A stretch of DNA of 64,000 bases from Acinetobacter nectaris CIP 110549. GTDB taxonomy: Bacteria; Pseudomonadota; Gammaproteobacteria; Pseudomonadales; Moraxellaceae. Of this stretch, positions 37,886 to 46,785 are shown one piece after another. Below the pieces are notes generated by a model. It searched no databases and was not told the origin of the DNA. It worked only from the letters and a program-made list of their open reading frames with translations. The stretch lies in assembly GCF_000488215.1 (NCBI RefSeq), contig NZ_KI530712.1, forward strand, positions 312,781 through 376,780, in the 5' to 3' direction. The position numbers were made by a program, and so were the translations under genes. The first letter of the stretch is position 1; each line of letters begins with the position of its first letter.

Positions 37886-38332
37886 TTAGTAAGTCTCATG
37901 ATGGTAACTCCATTGTTCATCGTAGCTTTGAGAGTTATCTTCTTTAAATTGATTTATTTTTCTACGATCTCGTTTATTAGGACGGTTTTCAGGTTTTGCG
38001 AGGTTGTCTAGCTTTCTTTGTGCAGAAATAAGCTCTCGGCGTGAGATGCTTAGAGGAGTTTCTTCATAAAGTTGTTGTGCAATAGGTGCTGGACCACGTG
38101 TATTGGAAAGACTTTTAATCGTAACGGTCTTTTTATCTTTACCTTGTTGTATTGTAAGCTCCATGCCAACTCTAATTTCTTTAGATACTTTAACGCGCTC
38201 AGAAGCATGATGTACTTTGCCACCTTCTATGGCAGCTTTTGCAATAGATCGTGTCTTAAAGAACCTTGCAGCCCATAGCCATTTGTCTATACGCATATGC
38301 TCTAGTTCTTTGGGGGAGACGCTTTGCTTCAT
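37886..38332 (-). CDS. hslR: S4 domain RNA-binding heat shock protein Hsp15
   Basis: A 148-residue protein with an N-terminal S4 domain (MRIDKWLWAARFFKTRSIAK then AAIEGGKVH) and a basic C-terminal tail, as in E. coli Hsp15. Hsp15 binds free 50S subunits that carry a nascent chain and helps recycle them. I chose the ATG at 38332, which has AGGA 8 bp upstream; the longer frame from 38377 adds residues not in the family. It is upstream of recA on the same strand. Confidence 0.92.
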   Translation of the reverse strand: MKQSVSPKELEHMRIDKWLWAARFFKTRSIAKAAIEGGKVHHASERVKVSKEIRVGMELTIQQGKDKKTVTIKSLSNTRGPAPIAQQLYEETPLSISRRELISAQRKLDNLAKPENRPNKRDRRKINQFKEDNSQSYDEQWSYHHETY

Positions 38333-38518
38333 ATGTGTCCTATAACAGCGGTGAATGACTTTATTAATATTTACCAATTATTGGCGCTCTAATCAAATAG
38401 GAATTGTGGTTATAACGAAAAAGTAGAATTAATTATTCTTATAATTTTTTGTTTTTATCAAAATTAATTGGTTTTATTGGATAAACTATATCTAAAATAG
38501 AAATAGGATATTGAATTT

Positions 38519-39394
38519 ATGTTTATAACTACAGATCAGCCCGAAGATATAACAGTTTTAAAAGTTGTTGAATTGCTCGAAGAAGCAGGTAGGGTCATAA
38601 AGAAGGTATATAATCACTATTGTAACCATCAAGATATTAATATTGATATCAAGTCAGATAAATCTCCTGTAACGGAAGCAGATATAGCCTCTCATGAAGT
38701 TATTTCTTCTCAATTAAAACTATGGACACCTCATATTCCCCTTCTTTCTGAAGAGGGTGTACATGATGAAAGGGGAGGTTGGCGTGAGTTTTGGTTACTA
38801 GACCCTTTAGATGGAACAAAAGAGTTTTTAGAGAAGCGAGATGAGTTTACGATTAACTTAAGTCGTGTAGCTGATGGAAAAACTATATTTTCAGCAATTA
38901 TGGCACCAATGTATAACTCAATATATATTACTTCTGTTAAGGGAGAGGTTTTTAAATATTTATACAATACAAAACGATGGTTTATTTTTTTAGATAAAAG
39001 TTGTGATGCTCATCAAGAATTGCTGAAAGTTGCTGTAAGCCAAGGTAAGAAAAAACAGAAAGGAAGTGTACGTGTTAGCTTATATCAATCTTATTTTGAT
39101 GAAATAGCGAAAAATCATACTGTTGAGATTGTACAGTGTGGCAGCGCATATAAATTTTGCTTAATGCTTGAGGGTGAAATTGATATTTATCCAAGATTTC
39201 ATCCAACTTATGAGTGGGACACAAGTGCAGGTCAATACCTATTAGAGGCTATTGGTGGTGGATTGTATAGCCTAAATAAAGAGGCTTTTACCTATAACCA
39301 ACGCGCTGAACTACTGAATCATGAATTTATTGCATTTAGAAATAGTAAAGTGCGTGAAATTGCATTTTCTGCACTAGATACTTTGCAGAGATGA
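38519..39394 (+). CDS. cysQ: 3'(2'),5'-bisphosphate nucleotidase CysQ
   Basis: A 291-residue member of the inositol monophosphatase superfamily. The metal motifs are SPVTEADIASHE, LLSEEG, WLLDPLDGTKEF and the C-terminal YEWDTSAGQYLLEAIGG. CysQ hydrolyses PAP, a by-product of sulfate assimilation, to AMP. It is divergent from hslR, with 186 bp between the starts. The next gene on the same strand, a histidine phosphatase, starts 52 bp after its stop. Confidence 0.93.
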   Translation: MFITTDQPEDITVLKVVELLEEAGRVIKKVYNHYCNHQDINIDIKSDKSPVTEADIASHEVISSQLKLWTPHIPLLSEEGVHDERGGWREFWLLDPLDGTKEFLEKRDEFTINLSRVADGKTIFSAIMAPMYNSIYITSVKGEVFKYLYNTKRWFIFLDKSCDAHQELLKVAVSQGKKKQKGSVRVSLYQSYFDEIAKNHTVEIVQCGSAYKFCLMLEGEIDIYPRFHPTYEWDTSAGQYLLEAIGGGLYSLNKEAFTYNQRAELLNHEFIAFRNSKVREIAFSALDTLQR

Positions 39395-39446
39395 AAAAAT
39401 ATGTTTTAACTATAGTGTATATAGTTAAAAGTGATGAATACCTATT

Positions 39447-40184
39447 ATGTCTTTAACCTTGTTGCCACCAACAATGTTGCAAGCGATTGAGTTATTGCCC
39501 GAAAAGAATATACCAGTCACATTGTTTACACGTCATTCAATACGTGATGTTACAACAAAAAAGGGATTAGCAGGGTATGACTTGCAACTGACACTAGATG
39601 GTTGTCAACTTGCAAAAGCATGGGGTAATTTTTTATCTAAAATGACTCAGCGACATATTGTTTCATGTATTTCTAGTCCTATTCAACGTTGTTTAGATAC
39701 AGCATCATTGATGATTGAGGGAGCTAAAGAAAGTGCAGGGAGCATTGTACCTGTAGAGGTAATTTCACAAGGTTTACTTGTAGAGCCAGGTAGTTTGGTT
39801 GTAGATATTGAAAAAGCTTCACCATTCTTTCAAGAAAAAGGTGCATTAGGGTTTATTAATGGGTTTATAAGTAATGAATTGCCAGGAATGAAACATGCTT
39901 CAATTGGTGTATGTGATATTTTGCAGTTGTTATATAGTCGACATCCATTATATGAAGCCGAGTTGGCACTTGCTGTAACGCATGATACGATTTTAGCTGC
40001 AATTTTGGCATTTATTACAAAGAAAAGTTATTTAAAAGAATGTGACTGGCCAAATATGATGGAAGGTGTTTTTATTTGGTTTGAAGGAGACTCATTTGAT
40101 ACGTGTATTCTACATTGGATATGGCGTGGAGAACGAGGTTTTATTTCAGTGGAAGAAATTAGAGCTTATAAAAAAAGCCCCTAA
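39447..40184 (+). CDS. Histidine phosphatase family protein
   Basis: A 245-residue protein whose N-terminus holds the branch-1 motif TLFTRHSIRD (RHS instead of the commoner RHG), followed by LTLDGCQLAKAWG, CISSPIQRCLDTASLMIEG and a later AVTHDTILAAIL, which supplies the second catalytic His. This is the fold of phosphoglycerate mutase-like and acid phosphatases. The substrate is unknown. The stop codon sits in the loop of a bidirectional terminator. Confidence 0.87.
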   Translation: MSLTLLPPTMLQAIELLPEKNIPVTLFTRHSIRDVTTKKGLAGYDLQLTLDGCQLAKAWGNFLSKMTQRHIVSCISSPIQRCLDTASLMIEGAKESAGSIVPVEVISQGLLVEPGSLVVDIEKASPFFQEKGALGFINGFISNELPGMKHASIGVCDILQLLYSRHPLYEAELALAVTHDTILAAILAFITKKSYLKECDWPNMMEGVFIWFEGDSFDTCILHWIWRGERGFISVEEIRAYKKSP

Positions 40185-40199
40185 ATTAGGGGCTTTTTT
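40171..40199. terminator. Bidirectional terminator between the histidine phosphatase gene and rpsT
   Basis: AGCCCCT (40176-40182) pairs with AGGGGCT (40188-40194) around a 5-nt loop. It is flanked by six A on the left and six T on the right and serves both convergent genes. Confidence 0.93.
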
Positions 40200-40208
40200 A
40201 AATACAAC

Positions 40209-40478
40209 TTAGTTAGCAGCTAAAGCTTTAACTTGTGTATTTAAGCGGCTCTTATGACGAGCAGCTTTATTTTTGTGGATAATGCCTTTGTCAGCCATAC
40301 GGTCGATTACAGGAACTGCTTGTTTGTAAGCATCCGAAGCAACAGCATAGTCACCAGCAGCAATAGCACTTAAAGTACGTTTGATGTACGTACGAACCAT
40401 AGAACGTAAGCTTGCGTTGTGTTTGCGCGCTTTAACGTTTTGACGCGCACGTTTTTTAGCCTGAGCAGAGTTTGCCAC
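40209..40478 (-). CDS. rpsT: 30S ribosomal protein S20
   Basis: An 89-residue S20 beginning [20 protein letters not shown] after the initiator and containing [19 protein letters not shown], the family's conserved basic segments. The start codon is GTG at 40478, supported by AGGAG about 8 bp upstream and by the exact family N-terminus. A longer ORF from an upstream ATG has no homology. E. coli rpsT also uses a weak non-ATG start (UUG), tied to translational autoregulation. Confidence 0.97.
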   Translation of the reverse strand: MANSAQAKKRARQNVKARKHNASLRSMVRTYIKRTLSAIAAGDYAVASDAYKQAVPVIDRMADKGIIHKNKAARHKSRLNTQVKALAAN

Positions 40479-40864
40479 TCTTGCACTCCTTGAATTAGAT
40501 TGGTCTGGGCGGGCTGCATAATATTGAATAGAATTCAATACTGTTTAACCAGCCCGTAAACAAGTGCGATATTGTGATGAAACATCGCAATGAAGTCAAC
40601 CCTTATAAGGGGTTGCTGAGTTTTTTAGAGGATATGCAAATTATAAAATACTCGACTAAAAAAACAACGTTATATTGTAATTATTTTCATGAATTGGTGT
40701 TAGATGCTTAATTTTTAATACGATAACATCAAATATTTACCTATTTATGACAGTGAGCTTTGATTTGAATAGCCTAAGCTTAATTGATCTTACTAAAATT
40801 AAGACGTATTTCAAAAATTATAGTAAAATTATAAATGATGAAATGCAGATTAAATCTTGATTCC
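40479..40864. other. Intergenic region between divergent rpsT and mfd
   Basis: 386 bp. The rpsT side holds a possible promoter and a dyad, CAACCC-N7-GGGTTG (40597-40615), which on the plus strand runs into a T-stretch. The mfd side is AT-rich with no promoter I could define. No credible small gene is seen. Confidence 0.5.
40571..40599 (-). promoter_or_regulatory. Possible rpsT promoter
   Basis: On the minus strand, TTGACT (-35), a 17-bp spacer and CACAAT (-10) would start transcription near 40564, about 85 nt before the GTG. The -10 is poor, so this is tentative. Confidence 0.4.
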
Positions 40865-43800
40865 ATGTCTATTTTTAAAAAAGAAATTGAAGAACTAAAC
40901 CTCACAAAATTTAAACAACATGAAAAACGTTGGTTAGGGGGACTACTTGGCTCATCAAGTACACTGCTATTTAAAGAGATGGCGGTGCATCAGCCAAAGC
41001 AGTTATTTGTAGTTGTTGCAAAAAATAATCAACATCTTGCTCAGCTTGAAAGTGAGTTTGAATTTTATGGTCAAAAGGCAATCACATTTCCTGACTGGGA
41101 AATTTTACCTTATGATCGTTTGTCTCCACATCAAGATATTGTTTCAGAGCGTTTATCAATATTATCAAATATGCCATCAACAGGTATTTTGTTGATGACA
41201 GCAGCAACATTTACACAGCGAATTGCTCCACCATCTTGGGTGTTAGGTGAGCACTTTGATATTCGTGTAGGGCAAAAATTAGACTTAGAACAACAAAAGA
41301 AGAACTTAATTCAAGCAGGATATAATTTAGTAGATACTGTGTATGACCATGGAGAGTTCGCTGTTCGTGGAAGTATCATGGATATTTATGCATCTGGGCA
41401 AACATCACCAATTCGAATAGATTTATTTGATAATGAAGTGGAAACACTCAAATTTTTTGATCCAGAAACTCAACGAACAACAGAGCAGCTTGAAAAATTC
41501 CAAATTCTGCCTGCGAAAGAGTTTCCGCTTAAAGATGCACGTTCAACGTTTCGAGATCGTTATGCAGAAGCTTTTCCGCGTGCAAACCCTAAAAAGAATC
41601 CAATTTATAAAGATGTATTAGAGGGTATTGTCTCATCAGGCATTGAATTCTATCTTCCTTTATTCTTTGATAAAGAAGTAATGAATGAGCAAGGATATAT
41701 CTCATCATACTTACCAAGTAATGCTATTGTCATTACAAATGAATCAATGGATGCTGATTTAGCACAATTTTGGAAAGAAGTTTACCGTCGGTATGAAGAT
41801 CGTAGACATAACGTTGATCAGCCAATTCTACCTCCTGAAGATTTATTTCTTCAGCCTGCTCAAACGCTTGAAAAGTTAAATCAATTCCGACGTATTTTAT
41901 TTACAGAAGAAAAGCGTGAACTCAGAGCGGGAGTGGTTAACTTTGAAACATTACAGCCTCAAAAATTACCTGTAGATATAAAGCAAGATCAACCTTTTCA
42001 TCATCTTCAAAATTTTATTGGTCAAACATTAGCGCGAGTGCTTTTGGTTGCTGAAAGTGCAGGTCGTCGCGAATCTTTAAAAGACTCTTTAAGAAGTGCT
42101 TTTGGTGAAATCAAAAATATTATTTCTTTTAATGACTTCCTAAGTGACAAATCTAAAATAGCAATTACACATGCACCCTTAGATAGAGGCCTAGATTTAC
42201 CGAATAATATTGCGATTATTTCTGAAAATCAGCTTTATGAACAAAGAATTGTGCAGCAGCGCCGCAAAAGGCAGCAAGAAGTTTCTGAAGAGTTTCTAGT
42301 TAAAAGCTTGACAGAATTGACTATTGGTTCTCCTATTGTACATATAGACCATGGAGTTGGGCGCTATGCTGGTTTAATTTCTTTAGAAATAGATAATCAA
42401 GAACATGAGTTTTTGCAATTAAATTATGCTGGTGAAGCAAAGGTTTATGTACCTGTCTCAAATTTGCATCTCATTAGTCGTTATAGTAGTGGTGACCCAG
42501 ATTTAGCACCACTTCATAAAATTGGTACAGATACATGGAATAAAGCTAAAAGAAAGGCATTGGAACAAATACATGATGTAGCAGCAGAGCTATTACATGT
42601 TCAAGCACGTCGTCAGGCAAAACCAAGTTTTGCTTTTGAGTTAGATGAGTCTTTATATCGTCAGTTTGCCAATGGTTTTGCATATGAGGAAACTTTAGAC
42701 CAAGCAAATGCCATTGAAGCAACTTTACATGATATGCAGCAAGCGAAACCAATGGATCGTTTAGTATGTGGTGATGTTGGTTTTGGTAAAACAGAAGTGG
42801 CTATGCGAGGCGCTTTTTTGGCAGTGCAAAATAGTAAGCAAGTGGCTGTACTTGTACCAACAACTCTTTTAGCGCAGCAACATTTTGAGTCTTTTAAAGA
42901 TAGGTTTGCAGATTGGCCAATACGCATTGAAGTACTTTCTCGATTTGGTTCAAATAAAACACATCAAAAGGTCATTGAAGATTTGGCTGATGGTAAAGTT
43001 GATATTGTGATTGGTACACATAAAATTTTACAAGAGAGCATAAAATTTAAAGACCTTGGACTCATGGTAGTTGATGAGGAGCACCGATTTGGTGTTCGTG
43101 ACAAGGAGCGTATTAAGGCAATGCGTGCAGATGTTGATATGCTTACGCTTACGGCCACACCAATTCCAAGAACACTGAATATGTCATTTAGTGGTATGCG
43201 CGATTTATCTATTATTGCAACTCCGCCTGCTAGGCGTTTAGCTGTGAAGACATTTGTGCAGGAAGAGACAGATGCAACGATAAAAGAAGCTGTGTTGCGT
43301 GAATTACTGAGAGGTGGTCAAGTTTACTTCTTGCATAATGAAGTAGATACCATTGAGAGAACAGCAGAAAATCTACGTACTTTGATTCCCGAAGCTCGTG
43401 TTGCAGTTGCACATGGGCAAATGCGTGAGCGTGAGCTTGAGCATGTGATGCAGCAGTTCTATCATAAATCTTATAATGTTTTAGTTTGCTCAACGATTGT
43501 AGAAACGGGAATTGACGTACCAAATGCGAATACAATTATTATTGAGCGTGCAGATAAACTTGGTTTAGCACAGTTGCATCAATTGCGTGGTCGTGTTGGA
43601 CGTTCACACCATCAAGCATATGCATATTTACTTGTGCCTTCAATAAAAGGCTTAAAAGGTGATGCTGAAAAGCGTTTGGATGCAATTCAACGTGCAACGA
43701 ATCTTGGCGCAGGTTTCATGCTTGCGACAGAGGATTTAGAAATTCGTGGTGCAGGTGAGTTACTTGGTGAAAAGCAAAGTGGTTCAATGCAAGCGATTGG

Positions 43801-44335
43801 CTATAGTCTTTATATGGAAATGCTTGAAAAGGCAACCAAAGCAATTCAAAAAGGCCGTACACCAAACTTTGATGCACCATTAAGTCTAACTGCAGAAATT
43901 AACTTGCATATGCCAGCCTTGATTCCCGACAGTTATTTAGGTGATGTGCATCAACGGTTGTTATTTTATAAGCGTATTAGTAATACAAATAGCTCCGAGA
44001 AGTTAAATAATATTCGTATGGAGTTAATAGATCGTTTTGGGTTATTACCTGAAACAGTGAAGCAATTATTTAGTGTGCATGAAATACGCTTGGAAGCTGA
44101 ATATCTGGGTGTAACAAAAATTGATATGAGTGCACATGGTGGTTATATGGAGTTCTCTCAAGATACACCTATTCAAGCGATAAGCATTATTCAAATGATT
44201 CAGAGAACGCCAGAATTTTTCCGTATGGATGGTGGGCAGCGTATTAAGCTTATGGTGAATTTCTCGGAGTATAATCAGAGAATTCAATTTATTAACGATG
44301 TACTTAAGCAGTTGTCTTCAGATATTGCACGTTAA
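40865..44335 (+). CDS. mfd: Transcription-repair coupling factor Mfd
   Basis: This 1156-residue DNA translocase removes RNA polymerase stalled at lesions and recruits UvrA. Domains in order are a UvrB-like N-terminal region, the RNA polymerase-interaction domain (GSPIVHIDHGVGRYAGL), helicase lobes with Walker A GDVGFGKT at about 636 and VVDEEHRFGV, QLRGRVGRSHHQAYAYLL, and a C-terminal TRCF domain. I prefer the ATG at 40865 (MSIFKKEIEELN) because it fits family N-termini as I recall them; neither it nor the ATG at 40835 has a clear Shine-Dalgarno. Confidence 0.95.
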   Translation: MSIFKKEIEELNLTKFKQHEKRWLGGLLGSSSTLLFKEMAVHQPKQLFVVVAKNNQHLAQLESEFEFYGQKAITFPDWEILPYDRLSPHQDIVSERLSILSNMPSTGILLMTAATFTQRIAPPSWVLGEHFDIRVGQKLDLEQQKKNLIQAGYNLVDTVYDHGEFAVRGSIMDIYASGQTSPIRIDLFDNEVETLKFFDPETQRTTEQLEKFQILPAKEFPLKDARSTFRDRYAEAFPRANPKKNPIYKDVLEGIVSSGIEFYLPLFFDKEVMNEQGYISSYLPSNAIVITNESMDADLAQFWKEVYRRYEDRRHNVDQPILPPEDLFLQPAQTLEKLNQFRRILFTEEKRELRAGVVNFETLQPQKLPVDIKQDQPFHHLQNFIGQTLARVLLVAESAGRRESLKDSLRSAFGEIKNIISFNDFLSDKSKIAITHAPLDRGLDLPNNIAIISENQLYEQRIVQQRRKRQQEVSEEFLVKSLTELTIGSPIVHIDHGVGRYAGLISLEIDNQEHEFLQLNYAGEAKVYVPVSNLHLISRYSSGDPDLAPLHKIGTDTWNKAKRKALEQIHDVAAELLHVQARRQAKPSFAFELDESLYRQFANGFAYEETLDQANAIEATLHDMQQAKPMDRLVCGDVGFGKTEVAMRGAFLAVQNSKQVAVLVPTTLLAQQHFESFKDRFADWPIRIEVLSRFGSNKTHQKVIEDLADGKVDIVIGTHKILQESIKFKDLGLMVVDEEHRFGVRDKERIKAMRADVDMLTLTATPIPRTLNMSFSGMRDLSIIATPPARRLAVKTFVQEETDATIKEAVLRELLRGGQVYFLHNEVDTIERTAENLRTLIPEARVAVAHGQMRERELEHVMQQFYHKSYNVLVCSTIVETGIDVPNANTIIIERADKLGLAQLHQLRGRVGRSHHQAYAYLLVPSIKGLKGDAEKRLDAIQRATNLGAGFMLATEDLEIRGAGELLGEKQSGSMQAIGYSLYMEMLEKATKAIQKGRTPNFDAPLSLTAEINLHMPALIPDSYLGDVHQRLLFYKRISNTNSSEKLNNIRMELIDRFGLLPETVKQLFSVHEIRLEAEYLGVTKIDMSAHGGYMEFSQDTPIQAISIIQMIQRTPEFFRMDGGQRIKLMVNFSEYNQRIQFINDVLKQLSSDIAR

Positions 44336-44464
44336 GAAAACAAATAAGTGCTGAAAAGGGCTTCACATATCTTTAAATGTGTATACAAATAAGATTGCTT
44401 CATATTCATGAGAAATTCTATATGATAAGATTAACTTACTTTCATTTTGATAATTTATAAAGAT

Positions 44465-44899
44465 ATGTTTAGTCTGCATCCACAGTTAGCCCAAGATACT
44501 TTCTTTGTTGGTGACTTTCCTTTATCAACATGTCGTTTAATGAATGATATGCAGTTTCCTTGGTTAGTACTTATTCCTCGTGTTCCTGGTGTAACAGAGT
44601 TATATGAATTAAGCCAAGCTGACCAAGAACAATTCTTGCGTGAGTCTAGCTGGTTATCTAGTCAGCTTTCACGTGTATTTCGTGCTGATAAAATGAATGT
44701 TGCAGCATTAGGTAATGTTGTTCCTCAACTTCATTTTCATCATGTTGTGCGTTATCAAAATGATACAGCTTGGCCAAAGCCTGTATGGGGGCAAGAAGCT
44801 GTGCCTTATAATAATGAAGTCCTTACGCATATGCGTCAAACACTTATGCTTGCTTTAAGAGGGCAAGGTGATATGCCGTTTGATTGGCGTATGGACTAA
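44465..44899 (+). CDS. HIT domain protein
   Basis: A 144-residue histidine-triad family protein. NVAALGNVVPQLHFHHVVRY is the region that normally reads NVVPQLHxHxIAR, and TAWPKPVWG follows, as in proteobacterial HIT proteins. The triad here is H-F-H-H-V, so the spacing of the second and third positions differs from H-x-H-x-H. HIT proteins hydrolyse nucleotide-phosphate bonds; the substrate is not known. I use the ATG at 44465; the longer frame would start with TTG. Confidence 0.88.
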   Translation: MFSLHPQLAQDTFFVGDFPLSTCRLMNDMQFPWLVLIPRVPGVTELYELSQADQEQFLRESSWLSSQLSRVFRADKMNVAALGNVVPQLHFHHVVRYQNDTAWPKPVWGQEAVPYNNEVLTHMRQTLMLALRGQGDMPFDWRMD

Positions 44900-44948
44900 A
44901 ACTACAAAATTGAAGTGAAAAGCGCTGTTTTGGGAGGGCAGCAATAAG

Positions 44949-46415
44949 ATGTCATTTGACCGTGTTATAAATAACCGCTTTGTTGTTGAGAGCTTATATC
45001 GGTTGATGGCGTATTTATTGCTGTCTTTAGGCGTATTACTCTATTATTTCGCTGTGCCGTTGCAGTTACAGCACCTTATTGTACCTATTCTTTCTCTGAT
45101 TATTTTTCCATTATCATTAAAATTATTTTTCTATGTTAAATACGAGTTTAATGAATTTTATGCACGACAAGTTCTTTTTATTTTAGATTCAATAATTGTT
45201 GCTGTAGCATTGGCTTCAACACATTTTTCTATTGTATTTAGCGCTTTAACACTTACTACACTTTGGTGTGTGAAAAGCTTAACAAAAATATCTTTCTTTA
45301 CTTATAGCTTCGCCTTCATTATTTCGTTAATCGTTATTTATTTAAATGCAATTATTTTCTTTGGCTTTGAAAATTATTTTGCTCTAGATAGCCTAAGATT
45401 AGCAATATATAGTCTTATTTGTTTTTTACTTTATTTAGGTTCAGGGTTCTATTTTAATAAGCAATATATTCATCACTTAGAAAATACAAAAGACTATTAT
45501 CAAGAACAAATGAATCGCTATGTTCAATTTTCTACACAGTTGAGTCGTTATGCACCAAATCAATTGTGGCAATCAATTATGAGTGGTCAGACACAAGCAA
45601 AAATTGAATATAAAAGAAAAAAAATGACAGTATTTTTCTCAGATATCCAAGGGTTTACGGAGCTATCTGAAAAACTTATTCCTGATGATTTAGCATTCGT
45701 TTTAAATGACTATTTAAGTCATATGACTGAAATTGCTAAAAAATATGAAGCAACTTTAGATAAGTTTATCGGTGATGGTGTTCTTATTTTTTTTGGCGAC
45801 CCGCATAGTAATGGCATTGAGCAAGATGCTAAAAATTGCATTGAAATGGCAATTAGCATGCGTCAGCAAATGCATGTCTTGCGTGAAAGATGGCTTAAAA
45901 TGGGATTCCCTGAGTTACATGTGCGCATGGGAGTAAGTACAGGATATTGTCACGTTGGAAACTATGGCTCAGATTATCGGATGTCATATACAGTGATCGG
46001 TCACGATGTTAATCTCGCATCTAGATTACAAGGTGTTGCAGATATTGATGAAATTTTAATTGCTGATTCTACTTATAATTTAATTAAAGATGAGTTTATT
46101 TGTATTCCAAAGCAATCTATTAAGTTGAAAGGACTACAAAATAGTACAGATACATGGCAAGTTTTAGATAAATATACAGGGATAAAATCAGAGACACAAA
46201 AATGGTTTGACTATGAATATAAGGGCTTTCATTTATTATTAAATTTAGAAGAAGTTCAGCACTATGAGTATGATAATTTAGTTACTGTACTTGAAAAAGC
46301 CATTACACGAATAGAGCAGCAAAAAAGTATAACAACTGAAAATGGCGTTGCACGTTTACGATTAGAAGACCAAGTGGTTGAGATTGTTGATATACATAAA
46401 AAACCCCCATATTAA
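44949..46415 (+). CDS. Membrane-anchored class III adenylate/guanylate cyclase
   Basis: A 488-residue protein with about six membrane helices in residues 18-170, a short helical linker and a class III cyclase domain (about 224-400). The metal-binding aspartates are D232 in FFSDIQGFTELS and D276 in KFIGDGVLIFFG. K272 and S346 are the likely base-specifying pair. N355 and R359 in VNLASR are the transition-state residues. All catalytic positions are present, so it should be active, most likely making cAMP. It may correspond to the Acinetobacter cyclase called CavA, but I cannot confirm that. Confidence 0.9.
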   Translation: MSFDRVINNRFVVESLYRLMAYLLLSLGVLLYYFAVPLQLQHLIVPILSLIIFPLSLKLFFYVKYEFNEFYARQVLFILDSIIVAVALASTHFSIVFSALTLTTLWCVKSLTKISFFTYSFAFIISLIVIYLNAIIFFGFENYFALDSLRLAIYSLICFLLYLGSGFYFNKQYIHHLENTKDYYQEQMNRYVQFSTQLSRYAPNQLWQSIMSGQTQAKIEYKRKKMTVFFSDIQGFTELSEKLIPDDLAFVLNDYLSHMTEIAKKYEATLDKFIGDGVLIFFGDPHSNGIEQDAKNCIEMAISMRQQMHVLRERWLKMGFPELHVRMGVSTGYCHVGNYGSDYRMSYTVIGHDVNLASRLQGVADIDEILIADSTYNLIKDEFICIPKQSIKLKGLQNSTDTWQVLDKYTGIKSETQKWFDYEYKGFHLLLNLEEVQHYEYDNLVTVLEKAITRIEQQKSITTENGVARLRLEDQVVEIVDIHKKPPY

Positions 46416-46428
46416 ATGCTATGGGGGT
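46403..46428. terminator. Bidirectional terminator between the cyclase gene and fdx
   Basis: ACCCCCATA (46403-46411) pairs with TATGGGGGT (46420-46428) around an 8-nt loop that contains the cyclase stop codon. A- and T-rich flanks lie on both sides. It ends the isc operon on the minus strand. Confidence 0.88.
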
Positions 46429-46438
46429 AAATTATTTT

Positions 46439-46777
46439 TTAATGATTTTCCGAAGCGTGGTTAATTGTATATTTAGGAATTTCAACTTCTAAGTCTTCAT
46501 CTTCTACAACAACTTGACAAGAAAGTCTTGAATCAGGTTCTAACCCCCAAGCACGATCTAATAAATCAGCTTCGACATCATTCATTTCATCTAAGTTATC
46601 AAATCCACGGCGAATAACAACATGGCATGTAGTGCAAGCACAAGACATATCACATGCATGCTCAATTTTGATTCCATTTTGTAATAAACTTGCACATAAG
46701 TTACTACTTTTTTTAACTTCAAACTCTGCACCTTCTGGACAAAATTGTGCATGAGGAAGAACTTTAATACGTGGCAT
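46439..46777 (-). CDS. fdx: ISC-type [2Fe-2S] ferredoxin
   Basis: A 112-residue adrenodoxin-type ferredoxin with the cluster cysteines in HACDMSCACTTCHVV and a fourth in SRLSCQVVV. It donates electrons for Fe-S cluster assembly on IscU. It is the last gene of the isc operon, 8 bp after hscA. The length matches E. coli Fdx (111). Confidence 0.96.
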   Translation of the reverse strand: MPRIKVLPHAQFCPEGAEFEVKKSSNLCASLLQNGIKIEHACDMSCACTTCHVVIRRGFDNLDEMNDVEADLLDRAWGLEPDSRLSCQVVVEDEDLEVEIPKYTINHASENH

Positions 46778-46785
46778 ATGGTTAC

